Below are positions 8,497 to 17,818 of a stretch of 64,000 bases of DNA, one piece after another; positions within the stretch are counted from its first letter, which is position 1, and each line of letters opens with the position of its first letter. The DNA lies in contig NZ_CP048410.1 in the NCBI RefSeq assembly GCF_019357415.1, forward strand, positions 310,001-374,000, written 5' to 3'. The notes under the pieces were generated by a model, which did not search any database, was not told where the DNA came from, and saw only the letters and a program-made list of their open reading frames with translations. Position numbers and translations under genes: made by a program. The stretch is from Gramella sp. MT6. Its GTDB lineage: Bacteria > Bacteroidota > Bacteroidia > Flavobacteriales > Flavobacteriaceae.

Positions 8497-10302
8497 ATGG
8501 AATTGTATCTCACGGTTGCGATCATCATCATAGGAATCATTCTGTTCGTGCGCGATTATTTTTCCATAGATACCACTTCTATTGTTATAATGGCGTTGTT
8601 TATTGTATCTGGAGTATTAAGTCCCGAAGAAGGTTTTTCCGGATTTAACCATCCCGCTACGATCACTCTTGGTTGTATGTTCGTAGTAAGTGCGGCAGTC
8701 TTTAAATCTGGTATAATTGATGGGCTGAGTGCTAAATTGATAAAAATTGCCAAGATCAATTATTTTCTCGCGCTGGTATCTTTAAGCACCACGGCCGCAG
8801 TTCTATCAGCATTTATAAACGATTCTGCGGTAGTCGCCATTCTTATCCCCGTCGCACTTCTGGTATGCCGGGAAGCAAATATAAGTCCGGCTAGATTACT
8901 TATTCCGATTTCATTTTCGGCTCTTTTTGGAGGAACCTGTACTTTGATTGGTACTTCCACGAACATCCTTGTAAGTAGTTATGCTGAAAAACTTGGATCT
9001 GAAGCTTTCGGAATGTTCGAATTTTCATTTGCTGCCTTATGCCTGTTAAGTATCGGGATGGCCTATATTTTCATCATGGGGCCAATTCTATTACCAAAAC
9101 GGGGATTGCCTGAAGATGCTGGTTTTAAGAAAGAGGCCGAAAAATATATGGCAGAAATCGAATTGCATAAAGAGTATGATGATGTAGACAGGTCCATTTC
9201 AGAATCTAAACTTGTGAATGACTATAAGGTTCAGATACTCCGGATTAAAAGAAAACATTACCGGGTCTATGAAATTAACGGGGAAACTGTATTAAGGGAA
9301 AACGATCTCGTAAGGATCCTTGTTGATCCCGTGAACCTTGCTAAATTAAAAGTAAAAAAAGGATTATCGATAAGGGGAGAAAAGGAGAATGTTGGTGATT
9401 CAAAACCGAATGATAAAATTGATCCCAAAACTACCCCACTAAACGAAGAAAAAAAGATCTATGAGGTCATGATCCCTTATGGATCTGAAATTGCAGGAAG
9501 ATCTATTAAGCAACTGAATTTCAGAAGTACATATTACGCCTCGGTTCTGGCAATTAGACATCGAAAAGAAACCATTACCGAAGATGTGTCTCACGTGGTC
9601 CTGAAGGAAGGAGATATGATGTTGCTTTTTGCTTCAGAAAAAGCCATTTCCCTTCTAACTTCTGAAAAACTGATCGTTACTCTTTCTGAATATCAGGGAC
9701 GCCAGGTAGATTATAAAAAAGCGATTCCCGCTCTGCTAATTGTTATTGGGGTTGTGAGTGCCGCCGCATTTAACCTTACCTCCATCCTTATAAGTGCTAT
9801 GATTGGTAGTCTTTTACTGGTGACCTTAACCATTTTGAAACCCCAGGAAGCGTACGAAGCAATAGAATGGAAGGTCATATTTATGATCGCAGGGGTACTC
9901 TCCATGGGTAAGGCCCTGGAAAAGACTGGGGGTTCAGACATCATTTCGCAATATATTTATGATTCACTCGGAGGGCTTGATCCTCGCTGGACGTTAAGTT
10001 TAATATTCCTTTTCACCTTTTTATCGACGAATGTCCTCTCCAGCAAGGCTGCCGCGGCCTTAATGACCCCTATTGTCATAAGTCTTGCTGCCGCCATGCA
10101 GGTTAGCGAAAAGCCATTTTTAATTGGGGTAATGTTCGCCTGCTCTCTAACTTTTATGACTCCGGTAAGTTATCCTGTGAATACAATGGTGTACGCACCG
10201 GGAAATTATAGGTTCAGAGATTTCTTAAAGTTCGGCACACCCCTTAACTTTATCATCTGGATCGCAGCATCTTTTGTGATCCCAATATTTTTTCCTTTTT
10301 GA
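8497..10302 (+). CDS. SLC13-family permease with two internal TrkA-C (RCK_C) domains
   Basis: Inner-membrane ion-coupled transporter of the citrate/sulfate/dicarboxylate class. Two hydrophobic halves (residues 1-200 and about 415-601) flank a cytosolic insert with two TrkA-C-like domains (about 215-290 and 310-395). Each half has an Asn/Ser/Thr-rich hairpin expected for substrate and cation binding: FINDSAVVAILIP followed by GTCTLIGTSTN in the first, LSSKAAAALMTPIV and FMTPVSYPVN in the second. Sulfate, phosphate or a dicarboxylate are possible substrates; sequence does not decide. The downstream DUF202 gene overlaps or nearly abuts the stop. Confidence 0.88.
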   Translation: MELYLTVAIIIIGIILFVRDYFSIDTTSIVIMALFIVSGVLSPEEGFSGFNHPATITLGCMFVVSAAVFKSGIIDGLSAKLIKIAKINYFLALVSLSTTAAVLSAFINDSAVVAILIPVALLVCREANISPARLLIPISFSALFGGTCTLIGTSTNILVSSYAEKLGSEAFGMFEFSFAALCLLSIGMAYIFIMGPILLPKRGLPEDAGFKKEAEKYMAEIELHKEYDDVDRSISESKLVNDYKVQILRIKRKHYRVYEINGETVLRENDLVRILVDPVNLAKLKVKKGLSIRGEKENVGDSKPNDKIDPKTTPLNEEKKIYEVMIPYGSEIAGRSIKQLNFRSTYYASVLAIRHRKETITEDVSHVVLKEGDMMLLFASEKAISLLTSEKLIVTLSEYQGRQVDYKKAIPALLIVIGVVSAAAFNLTSILISAMIGSLLLVTLTILKPQEAYEAIEWKVIFMIAGVLSMGKALEKTGGSDIISQYIYDSLGGLDPRWTLSLIFLFTFLSTNVLSSKAAAALMTPIVISLAAAMQVSEKPFLIGVMFACSLTFMTPVSYPVNTMVYAPGNYRFRDFLKFGTPLNFIIWIAASFVIPIFFPF

Positions 10303-10304
10303 AT

Positions 10305-10646
10305 ATGAGAAGAGTAAAACTCCACAACCCGTTTAAAACAAGAATAATAGATGAAAAGCTCGTTCGGGAGCATCTGGCTTTGGAAAGAACAAAACTGGCA
10401 AATGAAAGAACTTTACTTTCTTACATACGTGCATCTATCTATCTTTTAATTAGCGGACTGGCATTATTACAGATCAAAGAATATCAGGGAATAAGCCTTA
10501 TGTGGGTTGGTTATCTATCTTTACTCATCTGTGTACTATTTCTCATCGTAGGTTTTTCGAGGTATATTGCACTGGAAAGAAAACTGAATAAACTCTTACA
10601 GCCAGATGATGATTCAGATGAAAACAGGGAAAATCAAAGACAATAA
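10305..10646 (+). CDS. DUF202 (YidH-like) membrane protein
   Basis: A small inner-membrane protein. The conserved LALERTKLANERTLLSYIR block precedes two membrane segments (about residues 46-63 and 70-92). ATG 10305 is two bases after the permease stop; a TTG at 10299 overlapping that stop would add two residues and cannot be excluded. Function of the family is unknown. Tight packing suggests co-transcription with the permease. Confidence 0.82.
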   Translation: MRRVKLHNPFKTRIIDEKLVREHLALERTKLANERTLLSYIRASIYLLISGLALLQIKEYQGISLMWVGYLSLLICVLFLIVGFSRYIALERKLNKLLQPDDDSDENRENQRQ

Positions 10647-10661
10647 AAACCTCGATCCTAC

Positions 10662-11012
10662 TTGCAGCAAATAGTTCATTATTCTCTTCATTTTATGGCC
10701 ATTGGCCTTATTGCTTATTTATATGATAAGAAAAACTGGCTGAAATACTGGGCTATTCTCGCATTAACTATGCTGGTAGACCTGGACCATTTAGTAGCTG
10801 TACCCATGTTTGATCCCGATCGCTGCAGTATTGGTTTTCATCCGCTACATTCAGAAATTGCCATTACCGGTTATGTACTGGGAATGATCTTCATCAAACA
10901 TAAAATACTACGGTTGATCTGCATTGGCCTATTCTTCCATATGTTCACAGATTTAGTAGATTGTATCTGGACCTATGCTAAATGTGCCACCTGTCTCCAG
11001 GATATATTTTAA
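10662..11012 (+). CDS. DUF6122 family membrane protein with conserved histidines
   Basis: A 116-residue protein with three or four hydrophobic segments. The motifs HYSLHF at the start, LVDLDHLVAVP in the middle, FHPLHSEI and LFFHMFTDLVDC recall the His/Asp pattern of YdjM-type membrane-bound metal hydrolases (DUF457), suggesting a metal site at the membrane surface. Start is TTG 10662: no ATG lies between the previous stop (10646, in frame) and it, and the next ATG would drop the conserved HYSLHF. Its stop overlaps the stop of the convergent DUF302 gene (shared TTAA). Confidence 0.75.
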   Translation: MQQIVHYSLHFMAIGLIAYLYDKKNWLKYWAILALTMLVDLDHLVAVPMFDPDRCSIGFHPLHSEIAITGYVLGMIFIKHKILRLICIGLFFHMFTDLVDCIWTYAKCATCLQDIF

Positions 11013-11962
11013 TTGCCAGTAGCAGCATTGGCCAGTTTAGACAATGCCCCAGCGATCTTTTCCAGAATTTCTTCCTTGTTTTCTAAGGAGTGCCTTTTTG
11101 CTATGTAAAAAGGATCGTTGTAAGAGACGAAAACCTTTCCTTCAGAATTTTCCCAAACCAATATTTTCTGCGGAAGGTCAAGAGCGATACCTGGCTGTTC
11201 CTGCATAAGCGGTGTGCCTAATTCTGGATTACCGAAAATGATGATCCTGGTAGGATGCAGTTCCATCCCCACTCTATTCGCATTCTGCTGGTGATCCAGT
11301 TCAGCCATTATATGTATTCCAGGATTTACCATAATCGCATTTTTCAAATTGGCATAAGTTTCTTCAAAACTTCGGGTACTTTCTAAGGTTACAACACCCT
11401 CTTTATAATTCACCTTCATTTTTTCGGGCTGCTGAACTACATTTTGCGCAGCCTCACTAACCAGGCTTTCCAGGGCATTTGAAATTTTATCTAAAGTTGG
11501 AACTCCTTCCAGAGAGTAGCGCGATCTCAAATAATCGATATTATTAAAGAGCAGCATATTCTGCTTTTTAGAATTCTGGAAGAACAATATTTTCTGAGGT
11601 AGATCTAAACCTGCAAGCTGATTTTTCTGCATCAACGGAGTTCCAAGTTTTGGGTTACCGAAGAATATTATTTTGCTATAATCTAGCTTTTCGCCTATAG
11701 ATTTGGCATTCTCTGCGTGATCAATTTCTGCAATAATACCTATACCCCCGTTATTTTTCAATTTCTGCTTCAGGTGATCATAGGCTTGAGGAAGATCAAC
11801 TTTAGAAAAGGCATAGTTGACGCCAGGAGATGAATCAGCTTGCATTTGAACCTCCTTGTCACCCTGAATTTGGTCGAAATTAGTATCAGTTCTTTCAGAT
11901 CCAGTTTGAGAATAGGATACACATACAAAGATGATCGCTACTAAAAGGAGAATTTTTTTCAT
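11009..11962 (-). CDS. Secreted protein with two tandem DUF302 domains
   Basis: Start ATG 11962 gives a clean signal peptide (MKKILLLVAIIFVCVSYSQ); a start 18 bases upstream would only add residues before it. Two DUF302 domains follow, about residues 60-165 and 190-305. Each repeats the same landmark, GNPKLGTPLMQ...LDLPQKILFF and GNPELGTPLMQ...LDLPQKILVW, so the second copy arose by internal duplication. DUF302 is thought to be a periplasmic alpha/beta fold of unknown function. The gene stands alone, convergent with the DUF6122 gene. Confidence 0.85.
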   Translation of the reverse strand: MKKILLLVAIIFVCVSYSQTGSERTDTNFDQIQGDKEVQMQADSSPGVNYAFSKVDLPQAYDHLKQKLKNNGGIGIIAEIDHAENAKSIGEKLDYSKIIFFGNPKLGTPLMQKNQLAGLDLPQKILFFQNSKKQNMLLFNNIDYLRSRYSLEGVPTLDKISNALESLVSEAAQNVVQQPEKMKVNYKEGVVTLESTRSFEETYANLKNAIMVNPGIHIMAELDHQQNANRVGMELHPTRIIIFGNPELGTPLMQEQPGIALDLPQKILVWENSEGKVFVSYNDPFYIAKRHSLENKEEILEKIAGALSKLANAATGN

Positions 11963-12142
11963 AATGGCTGATTGTATCAATAATTTAAACTTATAATAAA
12001 TTCATTATCAATTAATTAATAATTTTTAACTCTTATTTGTTAAGCAGCTTAAAAAATTATTGACACAGAAGAGGCTATCACTCCCATTTTAATTCAATTA
12101 TTTTATCTTTACACTCCTTAATTCAGCCTAAGAAATCAAATT

Positions 12143-12757
12143 ATGCATGTAGCCATCGCCGGGAATATTGGTGCAGGAAAAACCACGCTTACCAAATTGC
12201 TCGCTAAACATTATAAATGGGAACCACAGTTTGAAGATGTACTTGAGAATCCCTATCTCGAGGACTTCTACAACAAAATGGAGCGCTGGTCGTTTAACCT
12301 ACAGATCTATTTTTTAAATAGCAGGTTCAGACAAATATTGCAAATTAGAGAAAGCGGCAAAAAGATCATTCAGGATAGAACGATCTATGAAGATGCCTAC
12401 ATTTTTGCACCAAACCTTCATGCGATGGGTTTGATGACAAACAGGGATTTTGAGAATTATAAATCACTTTTCGATCTCATGGAAAGTGTGGTGCAGGGAC
12501 CAGACCTTCTTATTTATCTTAGAAGTAGTATCCCAAACCTGGTGGCTCAAATTCACAGCCGCGGTAGAGATTATGAAAACACGATCTCCATCGATTATTT
12601 AAGCCGACTAAATGAGCGTTATGAAGCCTGGGTGCATAATTATGACAAGGGCAATTTACTGATAATTGATGTAGATAATATTAACTTTGTAGACAATCCT
12701 GAAGACCTTGGAGATATCATCAACCGGATCGATGGAGAGTTACACGGACTTTTTTAA
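12143..12757 (+). CDS. Deoxynucleoside kinase
   Basis: Phosphorylates deoxynucleosides (deoxyadenosine/deoxyguanosine type in many bacteria) for dNTP salvage. The P-loop GNIGAGKTT lies at residues 7-15, the base/sugar contact DVLENPY at about 32-38, the DRTIYED catalytic loop at about 78, and the lid arginines around HSRGRDYE. Length 204 matches the bacterial dAK/dGK family. Thirteen bases upstream of the fatty acid hydroxylase gene and presumably co-transcribed with it. Confidence 0.9.
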   Translation: MHVAIAGNIGAGKTTLTKLLAKHYKWEPQFEDVLENPYLEDFYNKMERWSFNLQIYFLNSRFRQILQIRESGKKIIQDRTIYEDAYIFAPNLHAMGLMTNRDFENYKSLFDLMESVVQGPDLLIYLRSSIPNLVAQIHSRGRDYENTISIDYLSRLNERYEAWVHNYDKGNLLIIDVDNINFVDNPEDLGDIINRIDGELHGLF

Positions 12758-12769
12758 CAGAATTATATT

Positions 12770-13438
12770 ATGGAATCAACAAAGCTAAAAAGACCTAAGC
12801 ATAAGGGTTCTCCAAAGTTGTTCGACAACCCAATCTTAGAAAAATTAACTCATACCCATATATCTATTCCGCTAATTATCTTCGGAATCATTGCTACTGC
12901 TTTGGTCTATTACGGAATAATTGAAAAAGGATTTGAGGCTCCGGCCATGATAGGTTTATTTCTGGCAGGTCTTTTCTTCTTTACTTTAATTGAGTATGTG
13001 ATGCACAGGTATCTATACCATATCCCTGCAACCACTCCGAGAAAACAGAAATTATCATACACCATGCACGGGGTACATCATGATTATCCAAAAGATAAAT
13101 CGAGACTGGCAATGCCACCGGTTCTTAGCCTGGTAATTTCTACGGTGTTATTTATCATTTACCGCGCGGTACTTGGAGATTATGTTTTTGGATTCCTTGC
13201 AGGATTTTTAATTGGATATGCAGGGTATCTTGCGGTACACTATTCTGTACATGCTTTTAAAGTGCCGAACAATTTTCTGAAAATATTATGGCACCATCAC
13301 AGTATTCACCATTACAGAGAGCCGGACAGAGCTTTTGGAGTGTCTTCACCTCTATGGGACCATATCTTCGGAACTATGCCGAGAAAAGCACCTAAGAGTC
13401 AGCGTGCTGCGGTAGGAACAAGCATTGATCCCAGCTAA
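12770..13438 (+). CDS. Fatty acid hydroxylase superfamily membrane protein
   Basis: Integral membrane di-iron oxygenase of the sterol desaturase/fatty acid 2-hydroxylase superfamily. Hydrophobic segments flank the expected histidine boxes: EYVMHRYLYH, HGVHHDYP, HYSVHAF and WHHHSIHHY. The HGVHHD box and 222-residue length resemble fatty acid 2-hydroxylases, which would fit the 2-hydroxy fatty acids found in Bacteroidetes sphingolipids and lipid A, but carotenoid or sterol-type substrates cannot be excluded. Ends in a bidirectional terminator. Confidence 0.87.
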   Translation: MESTKLKRPKHKGSPKLFDNPILEKLTHTHISIPLIIFGIIATALVYYGIIEKGFEAPAMIGLFLAGLFFFTLIEYVMHRYLYHIPATTPRKQKLSYTMHGVHHDYPKDKSRLAMPPVLSLVISTVLFIIYRAVLGDYVFGFLAGFLIGYAGYLAVHYSVHAFKVPNNFLKILWHHHSIHHYREPDRAFGVSSPLWDHIFGTMPRKAPKSQRAAVGTSIDPS

Positions 13439-13459
13439 GATCTAAGATCATACATAAAA

Positions 13460-13490
13460 TAAAAGATCCCGGAAATACCGGGATCTTTTA
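13460..13490. terminator. Bidirectional intrinsic terminator
   Basis: Arms AAAAGATCCCGG (13461-13472) and CCGGGATCTTTT (13478-13489), loop AAATA, with A and T tracts on both sides. Placed between the convergent fatty acid hydroxylase and App1 phosphatase genes. Confidence 0.9.
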
Positions 13491-13506
13491 TTTTAAACTG
13501 TTTTTA

Positions 13507-14544
13507 TTATTTAATGAAATTATTCTCCCTGGCGTGTTTTAAGGCTTCACTAGAATTCTCTGCTAGTAATACTGGAACGGTATCAAAATTATCGATCAGG
13601 CTTCGCACCCGGTCCATACGTTTCTTATGCTTTACACTTCTTAGATAGATCGCAAGTATCCTGTCTGAATATTGGGCCGCAATATCTGTATATATACTTG
13701 CGTCATGTTCACCACTATCACCAATAAGAATGAATTTCATATCTGGATAGGTATTAAGAATATTGGTGATCTCTTTTTGTTTATGTGGCTTTTCAGGTTT
13801 TAGCGAGCGGTCAAAAGGAGTTACAAAATCGCGTAGCAAAATTGGCCCTTTTGGGAAGCCATTATGATCAAGGAATAATTTCAAATATTCATATAAATTC
13901 CAAGGACTGTTACTCAGGTAAAATATAGGATTTTTTGATTCTCCTGTTATCCCCTCATGCATTTTTTGATACAGACCTGGAGCACCTTTGAACGGAATTC
14001 TTTCATAAGCATTGGTAAGCAACGAATTCTTCAGCAATCGTAATTTCAAAAATGAGGTAACGCCAGTTTGCAGGATAGTATCATCTATATCGCTTATCAC
14101 CCCATATTCAGCATCTACCGGCGGCACTAGGAATTCACCCTCGGCTGGATGATTTATTAATTCGGTTTTAGCAGAAAGTTCTTCTTTATAATAAACCTGG
14201 TAATTTAACCAGCCTTCCTTGTCTGCATGTTCAGAAAGGTTTTCTTCTATGGTCTTATCAAAAAGAAAGTAACCCTCGTCGTTAGTGATACCGTTAAGAT
14301 CTACTTTATCTTTTACGATCAATTGCATTTTCGCATCAGGAATCTCAAAACTGTCAAATTGTTTCCAGGTGTTCTTTATCGTTTTCCAGATAGACTGATC
14401 TTTTACAATATGCAGAGGTTCATTGTCCAGAACCCGACCTTTTACATATAAATGAGAATAAGTACCATAACTTCTATATGGCAGCACGTAAACCTGATCC
14501 AGATTCTTGTATCTGCCTAAAAATTTCTTGAAACGTTTTTGCAT
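13507..14544 (-). CDS. App1-family (DUF2183) phosphatase-like protein
   Basis: The C-terminal half is a HAD-like catalytic domain related to yeast phosphatidate phosphatase App1: the nucleophile motif is ISDIDDTI (about residue 150), followed by FYLSNSPWNLYEYL and IGDSGEHDASIY, all conserved in PF09949. The N-terminal 140 residues form a beta-rich domain (YVKGRVL, LIVKDKVDLNGITND). Predicted reaction is dephosphorylation of phosphatidic acid or a similar lipid phosphate; not proven in bacteria. It is downstream of ligD on the same strand but separated by 82 bases. Confidence 0.85.
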   Translation of the reverse strand: MQKRFKKFLGRYKNLDQVYVLPYRSYGTYSHLYVKGRVLDNEPLHIVKDQSIWKTIKNTWKQFDSFEIPDAKMQLIVKDKVDLNGITNDEGYFLFDKTIEENLSEHADKEGWLNYQVYYKEELSAKTELINHPAEGEFLVPPVDAEYGVISDIDDTILQTGVTSFLKLRLLKNSLLTNAYERIPFKGAPGLYQKMHEGITGESKNPIFYLSNSPWNLYEYLKLFLDHNGFPKGPILLRDFVTPFDRSLKPEKPHKQKEITNILNTYPDMKFILIGDSGEHDASIYTDIAAQYSDRILAIYLRSVKHKKRMDRVRSLIDNFDTVPVLLAENSSEALKHARENNFIK

Positions 14545-14626
14545 TAAGGTTGGTGGTTTCTTCCAATTTAGGTTTTATTCTGAAAACCCTTAATTTCAGG
14601 GCGAAGATTTATAAAACATTTAATAT

Positions 14627-17038
14627 CTAGAGCTCATTCAGCCTATTCAGGGCAGCTTCCATATCAATTCCATCACCAAGTATCCTCTCAAAAATATCTC
14701 CCTTCTGCTCTAACCTTTCCGGCATGTTTCTAAGATTAAAATCTGTGATCTTCAAGCCTGATTTTAACTCCTCCCATTCGATGGGTGCAGAAACAGGAGC
14801 ACCTTTCCTGGGTCTCACACAATAAGGAGCAGCTAAAGTCTGCCCACGTCTGTTCTGTAGATAATCAAGATAAATTTTACCCTTCCGGTTGTTCACCGCG
14901 CGTTCCATGCTGGTAAGCTTTTTTGTTCTTTCCTGAATAAAGTAGCAGATAAGTTTAGTGAAATCCCGAGCTTCTTCATAAGTATACTTGGCGTCAAGAG
15001 GTATATAGATATGAAGTCCTGTAGAACCTGAAGTTTTACAACAAGAATCAATTGCAGCGGAATCAAGTATTTCCCGGGCAATTAAAGCTACGTCTATCAC
15101 TTCATCAAATGAATTCTTATCTGAAGGGTCCAGGTCTATGACCGCATAATCAGGATTTTCCAGATTGCCAATTCTAGAATTCCAGGGATTAATCTCTATA
15201 CAACCTAAATTTGCCATATACAAAAGGCTGGCCTCATTCTGGCATAGAAGATATTCGATATTCTTATCTGAGGATTTTGAGTAGATCCTGGTTGTTTTAA
15301 TCCACTTTTCCAGAAGTCCTTCATTATCCTTCTGGTAGAATCCCTGGCGTTTAATGCCATTAGGATGTCGATGCAGATTCTCGGGTCTGTCTTTAAGATA
15401 AGGTAGAATATATTCTGAAATCTTTAGATAGTAATCTATCAGATCATACTTGCGTAAACCTGAATCTGGCCAGTATATTTTATCGAGGTTAGTAAAATTT
15501 ACCAGATTACCATTGATTTCCAAGGCATTGGAAGATCTTTTATCGGGCAGATTTTTCTCCGTTTTGTTCTGCTCTACTGTAATTTCCGTCGCTATCTTAT
15601 CTTCCCTAAGACCTTTATAAACAGGATGACGCATTCTGCCTGCCTTAGTCCATTCAGAAAAAATGATCTCACAGATCAACTCAGGTAATATCCAGTTCGC
15701 TTTTCTTCCTTTTAAATTCGGATCTTTAGAGAATGGACTTTTCACCGTTTTAAGCTCCTTCATTTTTTTATGAAGTTCTTTCTGCTGACTATTAGAAAAG
15801 CCAGTACCACAATTTCCAACATAGGTAAGCTTGCCATCCTTTTCTGCACCGAGAATTAAGGATCCAAAAATGGAGCCTTCAGAATCTGTATATCCACAGA
15901 TTAGAGCTTCCATACTTTCATGCGCCTTTACTTTCAACCATTTTTCAGACCGGGAACCTGGGTTATACGTAGAATCTGCTTTTTTCGCAATTACACCTTC
16001 CATTCCAGCTTCAACAGCCTTGTTATAGAAAGCTGTTCCCATTCCTTCTATGTGATCGCAATATTCTGTGATCACAGTATCTTCAAGAACTTCAGGAATC
16101 AGACTTTTTCTTTCCAAAAGCGGAAGTTCCAGCATACTATGACCATTAAGGTAGAGCATATCGAACACATAGAATTTAAGACTACCTTTAGTTGAAGAAT
16201 CATAATTTTGAAGTTCCTGGAACAATGGCAACCCCTTTTTATCCAATACTACAACCTCCCCATCCAGGATCACATCGTGAGGAATTAATTCCAGATCTTT
16301 CACCAGATTGGGGAATTTGGAATTATAAGAGATACCGTTTCTGGAACGAATTGAAACCTCAGAGTTTTCAATATTGGCGATCATCCTGTACCCGTCCCAT
16401 TTCAACTCAAAGATCCAACCGGGATCATTAAAGATCTTTTTTTTTATGGTTGCAAGCATAGGTTTTACGGTAGCTCGGGGATTTAATTCCCTAACCCTGG
16501 CTTCTGTATTAGATTTCGTAGAACCTTTGTAAAATTCTGCATCATAGTTAAGATCTGTAGAATAGGAATCTTTTTTCTTTATGAGTAACCACTGATTTTC
16601 TTCCTTTCCCCTTTTTGTATGAACTAAGGCAAATTCTCCTTTTAATTTTGTTCCGGAGAAAATAACTTTGATATTTCCCTCTTCATGCTGTTTCATCAAT
16701 TCCTTATCCACAGCAGTTTTGTAGGTACCCTCATCCCAGATCTTCATTTCACCGGCGCCGTAATTTCCCTTAGGAATAGTCCCTTGAAAACTTAAATATT
16801 TAATAGGGTGATCCTCGGTTTGTATTGCCAACCGTTTATCTGTAGGATTCATGGACGGCCCTTTGGGTACCGCCCAGCTTTTTAAAACACCGTCCATCTC
16901 CAGGCGAAGATCATAATGCAGTCTGCTCGCTTTGTGCCTTTGAATAACGAATCGACCCTTATTTTCGTTATTGATTTCGCCAGAAGGTTCAGGAGTATCC
17001 TCAAAATTTCTTTTCTTGATGTAATCTTCGAGTCCCAT
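14627..17038 (-). CDS. ligD: ATP-dependent DNA ligase D (phosphoesterase-ligase-polymerase)
   Basis: Central enzyme of bacterial non-homologous end joining. Three domains in the order PE-LIG-POL: the 3'-phosphoesterase at residues 25-150 with metal ligands His35, His41, Asp43 and His77; the ligase at about 190-500 with nucleotidyl Lys213 in ELKWDGYR; and the archaeo-eukaryotic primase-type polymerase at about 520-800 with catalytic Asp635/Asp637 in YAVIDLDPSD and the CCKTSGSTGLHIYIP segment. The 803-residue length is normal. All key residues are intact. It begins two bases after the Ku stop. Confidence 0.97.
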   Translation of the reverse strand: MGLEDYIKKRNFEDTPEPSGEINNENKGRFVIQRHKASRLHYDLRLEMDGVLKSWAVPKGPSMNPTDKRLAIQTEDHPIKYLSFQGTIPKGNYGAGEMKIWDEGTYKTAVDKELMKQHEEGNIKVIFSGTKLKGEFALVHTKRGKEENQWLLIKKKDSYSTDLNYDAEFYKGSTKSNTEARVRELNPRATVKPMLATIKKKIFNDPGWIFELKWDGYRMIANIENSEVSIRSRNGISYNSKFPNLVKDLELIPHDVILDGEVVVLDKKGLPLFQELQNYDSSTKGSLKFYVFDMLYLNGHSMLELPLLERKSLIPEVLEDTVITEYCDHIEGMGTAFYNKAVEAGMEGVIAKKADSTYNPGSRSEKWLKVKAHESMEALICGYTDSEGSIFGSLILGAEKDGKLTYVGNCGTGFSNSQQKELHKKMKELKTVKSPFSKDPNLKGRKANWILPELICEIIFSEWTKAGRMRHPVYKGLREDKIATEITVEQNKTEKNLPDKRSSNALEINGNLVNFTNLDKIYWPDSGLRKYDLIDYYLKISEYILPYLKDRPENLHRHPNGIKRQGFYQKDNEGLLEKWIKTTRIYSKSSDKNIEYLLCQNEASLLYMANLGCIEINPWNSRIGNLENPDYAVIDLDPSDKNSFDEVIDVALIAREILDSAAIDSCCKTSGSTGLHIYIPLDAKYTYEEARDFTKLICYFIQERTKKLTSMERAVNNRKGKIYLDYLQNRRGQTLAAPYCVRPRKGAPVSAPIEWEELKSGLKITDFNLRNMPERLEQKGDIFERILGDGIDMEAALNRLNEL

Positions 17039-17040
17039 TA

Positions 17041-17817
17041 TCAGGAAGCTTTACCTTTTTTCTTTTTCTCCAGGCTGGCCTTCAGTTGAGACATAAGATC
17101 TTTTGCTGGGGTAGGTTTACTTTCAAACTCCTCCACCTTAGCTTTTTTACCGGTTGCTTTGGAATTAATGATCTTCATTAATTGATCATTATAAATGTCC
17201 TTGTACTTCTTAAAATCGAAGTCGGTCGTGTATTGATCAATAAGGGAAACAGCCATATCCACTTCTTTCTTTGTAACCTTTGTTTTAGATAATTTGAGAT
17301 CGCCTGGATCTCTGATCTCATCCGCAAATCTTATCACATGTAAGACCAGGGCATTTTTATAAACTCCAACAAGACTTAAGTGCTCCTTTTGCCGCATAAC
17401 AAATGTGGCTACACCAAGTTTTTCAGTTTTTTTTAGAGCATCACGTAAGAGATTATAAGATTTCTTTCCATCCTTTTGAGGTTCCAGGAAATAAGGCTTT
17501 TTAAAAAGAACATCGGCAACTGCCTCCTCATCAATAAATTCTTCTATATCGATGGTTTTACTCTTCTTCATATTGGCCTTTTCAAAATCCTCTTTCTCCA
17601 GGACTACATAACCATCTTCCTGTTTAAAGCCTTTTACAATATCTTTCCATTCTACTTCCTTACCGGTATCTTCATTAACTCTTTTATACCTTATTCGGCC
17701 GGTATCGCGCCTGTCTAACATATCCAGGTCGAGTTTTCTGTCTTCAGAACCTGAGTAAAGTTTTACTGGTATAGAAACCAGTCCGAAACTTATTGAGCCA
17801 TTCCAGATCGATCTCAT
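17041..17817 (-). CDS. ku: Ku DNA-end-binding protein
   Basis: Homodimeric DNA-end binder that recruits LigD. Starts with the typical MRSIWNGSISFGLVSIPVKLY and contains the Ku core through RDPGDL; the lysine-rich tail (SLEKKKKGKAS) resembles the C-terminal DNA-binding/LigD-recruiting extension of bacterial Ku. 258 residues is normal. The gene is packed between ligD (2 bases downstream) and a small SAP/Rho-N protein (1 base upstream), which argues for translational coupling. Confidence 0.97.
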   Translation of the reverse strand: MRSIWNGSISFGLVSIPVKLYSGSEDRKLDLDMLDRRDTGRIRYKRVNEDTGKEVEWKDIVKGFKQEDGYVVLEKEDFEKANMKKSKTIDIEEFIDEEAVADVLFKKPYFLEPQKDGKKSYNLLRDALKKTEKLGVATFVMRQKEHLSLVGVYKNALVLHVIRFADEIRDPGDLKLSKTKVTKKEVDMAVSLIDQYTTDFDFKKYKDIYNDQLMKIINSKATGKKAKVEEFESKPTPAKDLMSQLKASLEKKKKGKAS

Positions 17818-17818
17818 C

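Noticed and set aside
15831..16431. Plus-strand frames opposite ligD
   Set aside because: Shadows of the ligD coding sequence; composition follows the complementary strand's codon pattern.
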